From an uncultured Porphyromonadaceae bacterium (GTDB lineage Bacteria > Bacteroidota > Bacteroidia > Bacteroidales > Muribaculaceae), in the NCBI GenBank assembly GCA_947175225.1, contig CAMWLX010000119.1, forward strand, positions 1-9,121: a stretch of DNA of 9,121 nucleotides, read 5' to 3'. Below the pieces are notes generated by a model that saw only the letters and a list, made by a program, of their open reading frames with translations, ran no database searches and had not been told where the DNA came from. Every line of letters begins with the position of its first letter. Position 1 is the first letter of the stretch. Position numbers and translations under genes: made by a program. Below, piece by piece: positions 1 through 5,768 of this stretch.

Positions 1-50
1 GTGTTCGACACTGGTCGGATTTCAATGTCGTTATTCGGCAATATTTTCAT
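1..50 (-). CDS. Start of an unidentified gene, cut by the window edge
   Basis: A minus-strand ATG at 48-50 opens a frame (MKILPNNDIEIRPVSN) that stays open to the left edge. It begins 34 bp after the stop of the preceding same-strand frame, as expected for the next gene of an operon. Another ATG at 61-63 gives only ten codons before a stop, so it was not chosen. Sixteen residues are too few to assign a family. Confidence 0.3.
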   Translation of the reverse strand, partial: MKILPNNDIEIRPVSN

Positions 51-84
51 GAAGTTCTTTCATTGTATTCTGTATTTGTGATTG

Positions 85-297
85 TTAAAGTAACGGGATT
101 TCAAAAGAGTTGATCACGCAGTCGGCATCCTTGTTGAGAATGAACCAGTATTCACTGTGATACGGATTGCCATTGGCGGAAAGTGCTTCATATTCAATCT
201 TTACTTTCCAGCCGTTGAAGGGTGGCTTAGGTTCGCCCGGCTTATGTGGTGCAGCAAGTGAACGGAGAACTTCTTGCCTGACATCACAGCCGCCCAT
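85..297 (-). pseudogene. C-terminal remnant of an unidentified protein
   Basis: The frame ends in TAA at 85-87 and reads as real protein from about position 275 down: a Pro/Lys linker (PHKPGEPKPPFNGWKV), then a strand-rich tail ending NSFEIPLL. Its apparent start lies inside the upstream transfer gene, so that start is probably not native. The sequence reads as the tail of a separate protein joined, by deletion or frameshift near 260-280, to the 3' end of the 201-959 gene. The ending YWFILNK is shaped like EYWFILD-type endings of small conjugation-associated proteins, but I cannot name the family. It could instead be the true frameshifted C terminus of the upstream gene. Confidence 0.4.
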
Positions 298-959
298 CCC
301 TCAGGATCGAGTGAAAACCAGAGGTCGTTCCAGCTCAAGGTGCGTACCTGCCAGGCGAGAATGAACAGGTCGGTGTTTATGGCCTCCAGACGTGTCACGA
401 CTTCATTTGCCACATAATATCTTTCGGCGGAATTGAGCAGATTCACCTTGTGCTTCTCAGTCTTGCCGTCGGAGCCGGTGACGTTGTATGAGCCGGAAGT
501 GACAAGCTGCTGCATGAAGGGATAGAGAGCTGCCATCTGCGTCGCCGCGTCCGTAATCTCATCGGAAACGAGAAGGGCAATGGCTGTGCCCTTCAGGTTC
601 CCCTTGACCGAGTTTTTGAGAAGAGCCGTGTTCTTGGGTATCTCAGTGGTGACAAGCTCAGCCGCACGCTTGATCTGATAGAGGTTCTGCATGGCTCCCT
701 GTGCGTTGGAAAGGTATTCCAGCATCTTGTCCTCGACACTGTGGACCCGGTCAAGTGCGAGGGTTACGGCGGTCTCGGCTGCAATGATCTTCTCCTGCGT
801 AGTCTTGCGCTTCTTGTGGATGCTCTTCAGCTCTTCTGTCTGGAGAATGACCGTGGCCGTCAGAGTCGGGTCGGTCTGCTGCGCCGCCACATCAAAAGAA
901 GAGAGAGTAAGAAGAGCCACCGACAGGGAGAGACATGTTTTTCGGAAATTCATTTTCAT
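201..959 (-). CDS. Secreted/periplasmic conjugal-transfer protein, C terminus altered
   Basis: This is a 252-residue protein with an N-terminal signal peptide: basic MKMNFRK, a hydrophobic stretch, and likely cleavage after residues VAA near 26. A long helical, probably coiled-coil region follows (about 35-115; KKRKTTQEKIIAAETAV, EDKMLEYLSNAQ), then a conserved-looking stretch with SAERYYVANEVVTRLEAINTD and a Trp-rich end (LSWNDLWFSLDPEGWAAVMSG). I recall this as a Bacteroidales plasmid/ICE transfer protein of unknown biochemical role, probably an envelope component of the mating apparatus. The start lies 7 bp after the primase stop, in the same operon. The last 26 or so residues (HLLHHISRANLSHPSTAGK) look out of frame, while another frame over the same bases gives credible protein (see 85-297). 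The native C terminus is therefore probably lost. ATG at 953 is an alternative start. Confidence 0.6.
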   Translation of the reverse strand: MKMNFRKTCLSLSVALLTLSSFDVAAQQTDPTLTATVILQTEELKSIHKKRKTTQEKIIAAETAVTLALDRVHSVEDKMLEYLSNAQGAMQNLYQIKRAAELVTTEIPKNTALLKNSVKGNLKGTAIALLVSDEITDAATQMAALYPFMQQLVTSGSYNVTGSDGKTEKHKVNLLNSAERYYVANEVVTRLEAINTDLFILAWQVRTLSWNDLWFSLDPEGWAAVMSGKKFSVHLLHHISRANLSHPSTAGK

Positions 960-966
960 AAATCAG

Positions 967-1870
967 TCATAATTTCAGGCCGTACTTTCTCTTTCCGGCA
1001 AGGTTATTGTCACGGTCAAGTTTGGTAGGTGAGATTTTCGGCTCCATACGCTTGCCGAGAAGACAGTCGTTCCAGTCCTTGAACTCCGATGGAGGCTGCC
1101 ACTGTCCCATGCGGTAGCGCACCGGCAGATGCTCACCGACCTGGGCGTAAATAGCCCTTTCGGACGTAAGGGGGAATGACTTTCCCTTCGCTTCGACTTT
1201 CAGCCCGTCCTCGGTCTTGGCTATATGCAGGGGCAGGTCTTCCACCAGAGCCATCAGGCGCAGGCCGTTGACACGTCCCGGCAGGTCGTTGTCGAAGCAA
1301 TCGAAGGCACGGGCGTTAGGAAACCGCTCCATCACTCCGAGAACCTGACGGTCAGAGAATGTTCCCCCGATCGACACCAGGGCTATGTTCTCCCCGGCAC
1401 GAAGGCGGTTCAGCTGATAGAAAGCCATAGCGTCGAAAGCCGACTCGCAGAAGAACACGCTCCGCACGGAAGTGCCGTTGCCTCCCGACAGGTCGGCCAC
1501 CCATGCCGCAGTGGATGAATTGGTGCCAGCCGCCTTTGACTTGTAGCCACCCATGCCACGTATCTCATATCCAAGCACACGGTCGCTGTCGGCGGCTGTG
1601 TAAGGGAACCCGATGTTGTAGCCGCTGAAGTTCTCGTTGTGACGGTCGGACACAAGGGAAATGAACGGTGCAAGAGCCTTCACGGTGCGCTCCGATATTC
1701 CACGCTGGCGGAACAATGGGTGTATCTTCTCCGTGTCAAGTGGCCGGACATCGTAGCGCGATGGATCGAATATCTGAGGAACGGAGGCGGCACGCACATA
1801 CTTAGCATGGCTGTCGGATGCCTACACGCTCCTTCATGTCGCGGAACCTTATCTTGTAGTCGCCTGTCAT
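967..1870 (-). pseudogene. Toprim-domain DNA primase, internally deleted
   Basis: The main open part (967-1797) carries a Toprim domain of the DUF3991/Toprim_2 primase-like type found in Bacteroidales mobile elements. It has the acidic Glu in FFCESAFDAM (residue 118 counted from a GTG at 1797) and the DxD motif in FDNDLPGRV (169-171), preceded by GYEIRG and KSKAAGTNSS. Such proteins are thought to prime or repair transferred single-stranded DNA in the recipient. The native start is probably ATG at 1868-1870, 2 bp after the ardC stop. From there the frame reads MTGDYKIRFRDMKERVGI, then RQPC and TAA at about 1802-1804. The rest resumes in another frame with HAKYVRAASVPQ. Family members as I remember them have about 90-100 residues between these two pieces, so an out-of-frame deletion at about 1800-1820 is inferred. 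The C-terminal part could still be made from the GTG. Confidence 0.7.
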
Positions 1871-1872
1871 GG

Positions 1873-2944
1873 TCAGCCTATAGAGAGTGATTTGGCCGGT
1901 CGTTTGTCGATGCCGGCGATTTCTTTTTCATAGCTCTTCCTGATCGTGTTGCCGAGAAATATATCCTTCTCGCGCTGGTCGGTCATACGGAAGTAGAGCT
2001 GCGCCGTGGATTTCCCGATAGGCTTCATGCCGAGATCGACTCCGTTGTAGGAGGCGCGCACGGCATAGTCGCCGGAACGGGTCTTGATGATGGCTGCGTT
2101 CCTGAAGGGACAGCTCGGCCACTAGTTTCTCCTTGGCATATTTCGGGTCACCGAACTTGCCGCCCATCTCGCGGTTGAGCCGTTCGGGTGTCATCGTGGA
2201 GTGGGCCATCTCATGGAGCATGGTGGCATAGAACTCCATTCCGTCACGGTAGATCTCGTCAGGGGTCGCGCCGATGTTGAACTGCTCCTTCATGGGGAGC
2301 ACAACAATGTCACGGGAGGGGGAATAATATGCGTCGTCCTCCTTGCGGTCGGCCTGAATGGGACAGAGCCATGTCTGCTGACGTATCATGTTGTCGAGTG
2401 CCGGGTGCTGGTACATGCCGTAGGTGTCGCGCAGTTCCGGAACCTTGAACTTGTCGAGCAATTTCTGAAGACGCTCCGGCTGGACCTCACGGAAGTTGGT
2501 CTGGTCAATGTTGTAGACCGGGAACGCCTTTACGAAGGGAATCACGTCAAGATCCTTGCGCTGTTCCTTGCTCATGGTGCGGTATTCGTCAGAGCTGATT
2601 TTCCTGCCGTCCTTGTCGCGCACGAGCATATCCCAGTATATCACCGGAAACGCCTTCTCGCCTTTGAGGACATGGGCCTTGAAGTTGTGCGCCTGCTTGA
2701 ATGTGAGGAACACCGGAAGCTCGTAGCCCTGCTGTGCGGAATAGAGCTGGAGGAAGAAGGAGTTGGAGCCTGAGTAGGTGCGTCCCATCACGTTCTGCGG
2801 AAGACCGACCGATGAGGCTTTGCCTATCCAGCCCTGCCGCCACTCGGAGTTTTTCATCTTCTCCATGCGCTCTATCATCATTTCGGCGAAGCGTTCAACC
2901 GCCTGCTGGCCGGAACCGCCGGAACCGTTAGTTCCAAATGCCAT
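1873..2944 (-). pseudogene. ardC: ArdC-like antirestriction protein (ssDNA-binding domain plus zinc metallopeptidase), broken
   Basis: The start ATG at 2942-2944 overlaps the upstream small gene by 17 bp, suggesting translational coupling. Residues 15-160 look like the ArdC N-terminal ssDNA-binding domain (DUF1738: QQAVERFAEMMIERM, then GRTYSGSNSFFL and LPVFLTFKQA). Residues 170-279 are the zincin-like part with HEMAH (H244, E245, H248) and a downstream VAEL Glu that could be the third zinc ligand. ArdC proteins protect incoming plasmid DNA against host restriction. Right after KLVAELS (about 2108) the frame becomes Arg/His-rich nonsense to 1928. A different frame resumes with PFRNAAIIKTRSGDYAVRAS and ends with TGA at 1873-1875, 2 bp before the primase ATG. 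The helical region expected after VAEL is missing, so a frame-breaking deletion is inferred. The truncated product might still bind DNA. Confidence 0.75.
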
Positions 2945-3155
2945 AGCTCTCGTCGTCTATGAGCTGACGCTCCATCATGTCGATCTCTGTCTCGTCGTAG
3001 TAGAACTCCGCCTATTCCTCGGAGGGGTCGATGCCGTGAAGCTCGCACCATTCGAGGTAGTCCTGTGCGCTGTCGCTTTCAAGCATGAAGCGGAGGAAAC
3101 CTATCTTGCCGTCCTGAAGGAGCTGCACCAGCTCGTCATATTCTATTTGTGCCAT
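2928..3155 (-). pseudogene. Small acidic conjugative-element protein with an in-frame TAG
   Basis: ATG at 3153-3155 starts MAQIEYDELVQLLQDGKI. The frame holds 75 sense or interrupted codons and ends in TAA at 2928-2930, overlapping the ardC start by 17 bp. Codon 48 is TAG (3012-3014), between GIDPSEE and AEFYYDETEID. Sequence on both sides has the same acidic, helical character, so the gene once read through; a Gln or Glu codon one base away is likely. The product is strongly acidic: 21 Asp/Glu against 3 Lys/Arg in 74 residues. I do not recognise a named domain. It sits between the MutS-like gene and ardC, 31 bp after the restored stop of the former. A shorter 47-residue product could still be made. 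Confidence 0.6.
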
Positions 3156-3186
3156 ATTCGGTAATTGTTTGAGGTTGGAAACTGGA

Positions 3187-3665
3187 TTACATTTTCAATG
3201 ATGCCGACTTTTCGGCCTTAACCGCAGGAGCGGCAAGGAGGGTCTTCAGTTCGTTGCCGAGATACTTGGCGGCGAGCTGTTCGGAAGAGGCGGTCTTGGT
3301 CTTTTTTTTCTTGGCATATCTGTTGATTTTGATAGTGTTTCCTTGGAGTCCTTCTCCACCTTTTTCTGTTTCGGGTCTTCAAGTTGTTCGCATATTGCTA
3401 CCCTCATTCCGGCACGGACAAGCTTGGGAAGGTATATATCGAGGGAATGTTCCTTGAAAGAGACCACATCGGTATTTACCCCTCCGATTTTCCTTGACTC
3501 CATATCAAGACCAAGAATGTCCTTTGCCTTTTGAGCGTCCTGCCGGTAAATCTCGTAGGAGTCATTTCGTCTGAACAGAAGGATGGCATCGGGATGTTTT
3601 GTTTTCATCTCATCGAACTGCCTTATCAGCAAAGCGTCCTGAGAGTCATCTTTTTTCTTAGCCAT
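3187..3665 (-). pseudogene. Stand-alone MutS domain I-like protein, frameshifted in a homopolymer
   Basis: From ATG at 3663-3665 the protein (MAKKKDDSQDALLIRQFDEM) matches the mismatch-recognition domain of MutS: HPDAILLF, a position equivalent to GDFYE that reads NDSYE, DAQKAKDILGL, and LPKLVRAGMRVAICEQLEDPK. Bacteroidales conjugative elements carry short proteins of this type with no ATPase domain; their role is unknown. The frame is good to about 3315, then becomes Pro/Arg-rich and stops at 3246-3248. One more base in the run of eight T (plus strand, 3302-3309) would restore the tail TKTASSEQLAAKYLGNELK... ending in TAA at 3187-3189, for about 159 residues. The 8-base run is the likely slippage point; sequencing error is possible. 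The upstream DUF3945-like frame reads into this ATG without a stop. Confidence 0.65.
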
Positions 3666-3677
3666 AATCCTGAAGGA

Positions 3678-4277
3678 TGAGAGTTTAAGACCGCCGGAAC
3701 GTTCCTCCTTTTTATCGGGATGAATCTTGATGGCTCTTTCGGCGGATTGGCTGTCGACCACCTTCTGATATTCCCAGCGGTTCTTGTCGGTCATTACAAG
3801 ACCTATAAATTCGGGATGCTGCTCGTCATACTTGATTTTCTGCTGGCGCTCCCATTCCTTCATGTCGCCCTGCACGACCTTGAATCCCTGTGGTTCCTTC
3901 AGGTCAATGCCGACGGTGACTTTCTCGCCTCCGACGTTTAGTTCCATCGGTTTCCCCTCGCGTACCTGCTGTTTCTGCTGCGTACCCAGTTCGATGTCGT
4001 TCACCTTTTCCATATCCTTCAGCTTCCGCTCTATCTCCACTTCAGTAGTGCGCCTGTGTATTACTGATTTGGTCTCGGGGTCGAGCTGGAGATACTGCTG
4101 TGTCTTCTCACCGTTGATGTCGATGGCTTTCAACAGCACTTCGCCACGGCGTAGTACGTCGGCTTCCTGCTGTGTGAGTTTAAGCTCGTTTCCCTTTTCA
4201 AGTGAAAACTCTTTCTGAACGGGATATGCGATGAGCGTGGATAACCTTTTCGGGCTTACCAATCCACGGACAGGCAC
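3678..4277 (-). pseudogene. DUF3945/DUF4099-like mobile-element protein, N-terminally truncated
   Basis: The frame carries the charged, strand-rich repeats typical of DUF3945/DUF4099-type proteins of Bacteroidales conjugative elements: FSLEKGNELKLTQQEADVL, then LGTQQKQQVREGKPMELNVGG, then VMTDKNRWEYQKVVDS. Full-length relatives are several hundred residues; here only about 180 remain. The open frame starts with GTG at 4277, but its first 15 or so codons are antisense to the glucosaminidase remnant at 4231-4440. The true sequence therefore starts at about 4223-4240, at a rearrangement junction. The end GGLKL is followed by TCA (3678-3680), where I expect a stop; a TAA-to-TCA change would explain why the frame continues for five codons into the MutS-like ATG. 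As it stands, one frame spans 3246-4277. Function is unknown. Confidence 0.55.
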
Positions 4278-4440
4278 TTATTATGAGTTCAACCACTGGA
4301 CCGAAAGTGTCCGGGCATATTATACGAAAGTACAATATAGATACTCCGGAGGAAATTATTTATTATGGCTGAAAAAGATCGGCTATGCCGAGGATCCGGG
4401 CTATATCCGTGCCGTCATAAAGGTGTTGAAACAGCTTTAG
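4231..4440 (+). pseudogene. C-terminal remnant of a glucosaminidase (conjugation lysozyme-type)
   Basis: NLFGLTNPRTGTYYEFNHWTESVRAYY, then GGNYLLWLKKIGYAEDPGYIRAVIKVLKQL, matches the C-terminal half of the glucosaminidase (FlgJ/mannosyl-glycoprotein endo-beta-N-acetylglucosaminidase-like) fold, where NLFG.....YYEF..W..S...Y and the final helix YI..VI..L are characteristic. Bacteroidales conjugation operons often include such an enzyme, which opens peptidoglycan for the mating channel. The catalytic Glu region and N-terminal half are absent: homology begins at about 4240, where opposite-strand DUF3945-like sequence ends. The ATG at 4231 lies at the junction and is probably not native. The fragment should be inactive. 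Confidence 0.6.
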
Positions 4441-4513
4441 AAGCGTTACATAAAAAAAGAATATTCCAAAAGTTACTATTTTGTGCTAAATAAGTTGGAC
4501 GGCAGTTCAATAG

Positions 4514-4545
4514 TGTGTGAATATGAGATAAATTTTATAAATTTG
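4514..4545 (+). promoter_or_regulatory. Candidate Bacteroidota-type promoter for the Abi gene
   Basis: TAAATTTG at 4538-4545 fits the Bacteroidota -7 consensus TAnnTTTG. Near the -33 position there is only a one-mismatch TGTG (4514-4519). If used, transcription would begin at about 4550, the A of the abi ATG, giving a nearly leaderless mRNA. The match is partial. Confidence 0.35.
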
Positions 4546-4549
4546 CACT

Positions 4550-5539
4550 ATGAATAAACCGGCGCTCTCAATAGATGAACAGTTGGCTCTGCTAAAAAGC
4601 AGGGGCCTGACGGTTCATGATGATGCGAAAGCAAAGGAAGTTTTGGGAGATATCGGCTATTACAGATTGGGATTTTATCTGTTTCCGTTTGAACGCACTT
4701 ACCCGGAACTGCATCACCGTACCCACGAATATAAGGAGGGAACGAAATTCGGAGACGCAGTAAAGTTGTATTATTTTGATTTTGACCTACGGAATTTACT
4801 GCTCAAATATATATCACGTATAGAGGTCAATTTCAGGACAGTTCTGACATATGAGGGTTCCATCGCATATAATCCTGATGCCTTATGGTTTGTAAATCCA
4901 GCATACGTTGATTATCCCTTTGTAAATGCATTTGACAGGATAGTATATACGAGTTCTTTTAAGAAGAATCCCACAATTAAACGGCACCACAAAAAATATC
5001 CTGAAGAGCCATATGCTCCGGCATGGAAGACAATCGAATTGATGACATTAGGGGAAAATGTCAAGTTATACTGTGCATTGCTTGATAATAATCTTAAACA
5101 GACGATATGTAAAAAATTCGGTGTCAGGTATGTTGACGTTTTCGAGAATTACATTGAACTTGTAAGGATACTCCGCAATACCTGTGCGCATGGAAGTGTA
5201 CTGTTTGATTTCAAACCTTTCAAACGCATCAAGCGAGGCCCGGCTAATCTGGAATCTCCGGAAGAGTATATGAATCTTTACGGTAGCATTAAAGTTGTGC
5301 ATTACCTCTTAAAACAAGTTTCTGAAAACAGGGCAAATGATATGATGATGGAGTTACAGGTGATACTGGATAAATACAACTCATATCCCGAGATCGCTGA
5401 AATTCTTGAAAAATGTGCAGGATTGCCAAAGGATATAGCGGTTATCAATAAAACCGTTTCCGAAGCATCGCCTAAGTTTTTTCATCGCTTAGTAAAACTT
5501 TTAGCGGAAAAATTTGGTTGTTACAATAAAAATAGCTAA
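4550..5539 (+). CDS. Abi_2-family (AbiD/AbiF-like) abortive-infection protein with HEPN motif
   Basis: The intact 329-residue protein has the signature blocks of the Abi_2 family (PF07751): IGYYRLGFYLFPF (35-47), KLYYFDFDLRNLLLKYISRIEVNFR (72-96), APAWKTIELMTLGENVKLY (156-174), and the HEPN R-x4-H motif RNTCAH (R209, H214; 5174-5191) followed by GSVLFDFKPF. HEPN domains of this kind are usually metal-independent RNases, and Abi_2 members stop phage growth by disabling the infected cell. About 100 residues follow the motif (helical; PKDIAVINKTVSEASPKFFHRL), so the protein is at the long end of the family. Codons are clearly A+T-richer than in the flanking transfer genes, suggesting separate acquisition. 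It is a single-gene unit: the next gene is convergent and a strong terminator lies 65 bp downstream. The phage target or trigger cannot be read from sequence. Confidence 0.85.
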   Translation: MNKPALSIDEQLALLKSRGLTVHDDAKAKEVLGDIGYYRLGFYLFPFERTYPELHHRTHEYKEGTKFGDAVKLYYFDFDLRNLLLKYISRIEVNFRTVLTYEGSIAYNPDALWFVNPAYVDYPFVNAFDRIVYTSSFKKNPTIKRHHKKYPEEPYAPAWKTIELMTLGENVKLYCALLDNNLKQTICKKFGVRYVDVFENYIELVRILRNTCAHGSVLFDFKPFKRIKRGPANLESPEEYMNLYGSIKVVHYLLKQVSENRANDMMMELQVILDKYNSYPEIAEILEKCAGLPKDIAVINKTVSEASPKFFHRLVKLLAEKFGCYNKNS

Positions 5540-5603
5540 TTTTGCTCTCACCAAAGTGCCGGTATTGATTTTAGTCTCAATATCCGCACTATAAAAGGAC
5601 TAA

Positions 5604-5637
5604 GAGGTCAGGCTTGACGCTTGACCTCGCCTTTTTA
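5604..5637 (+). terminator. Intrinsic terminator of the Abi gene
   Basis: GAGGTCAGGC (5604-5613) pairs with GCTTGACCTC (5619-5628), giving a 10-bp stem with one G-T wobble and a 5-nt loop. GCC and a run of five T (to 5636) follow. It is oriented for the plus-strand abi transcript. Confidence 0.8.
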
Positions 5638-5640
5638 ATA

Positions 5641-5721
5641 AAGTGTATTTGGATTGCCCCGACGCAGCCAACTGCACTATAAACAAGATTAAATCGAGTC
5701 CGGCTCCACGGGTTGGGCTCG
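5641..5721. other. Gene-free spacer with a weak hairpin
   Basis: No coding frame is apparent here. CGAGTCC (5695-5701) can pair with GGGCTCG (5715-5721), with one wobble and a 13-nt loop. The decamer GCACTATAAA at 5586-5595 recurs at 5674-5683. I checked the GAGTCCGGCTCC stretch as a tRNA 3' end; it does not form a T arm. Function is unknown. Confidence 0.4.
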
Positions 5722-5729
5722 TAACTTTT

Positions 5730-5766
5730 AAGGGAGCAGGCGGTCATAATGACGACTTGCTCCCTT
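5730..5766. terminator. Hairpin between convergent genes, possible terminator for traX
   Basis: AAGGGAGCA (5730-5738) pairs perfectly with TGCTCCCTT (5758-5766), and an inner dyad GTCAT/ATGAC lies in the loop. It starts 3 bp beyond the traX stop. It has short A/T-rich flanks (CTTTTAAGG on one side, CCCTTTCTC on the other) but no long U-run in either direction, so termination could be weak or bidirectional. Confidence 0.55.
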
Positions 5767-5768
5767 TC

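Noticed and set aside
2201..2773. 190-codon plus-strand open frame
   Set aside because: It is antisense to the ArdC-like gene, which has clear domain motifs; its Val/Leu/His-rich composition is that of a reverse-strand shadow.
2778..3164. 128-codon plus-strand frame across the small acidic gene
   Set aside because: The minus-strand reading has a proper start, operon spacing and overlap with ardC; the plus frame is the complement of its acidic codons.
3012..4440. TAG recoding (amber reassignment) explaining the TAGs at 3012-3014 and 4438-4440
   Set aside because: Neighbouring genes also have frameshifts and deletions, and the glucosaminidase tail is complete at its TAG, so decay is the simpler explanation.
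5681..5712. tRNA 3'-end-like sequence (ATCGAGTCCGGCTCC), possible attachment site
   Set aside because: No T-arm pairing, T-loop consensus or acceptor partner could be found on either strand.
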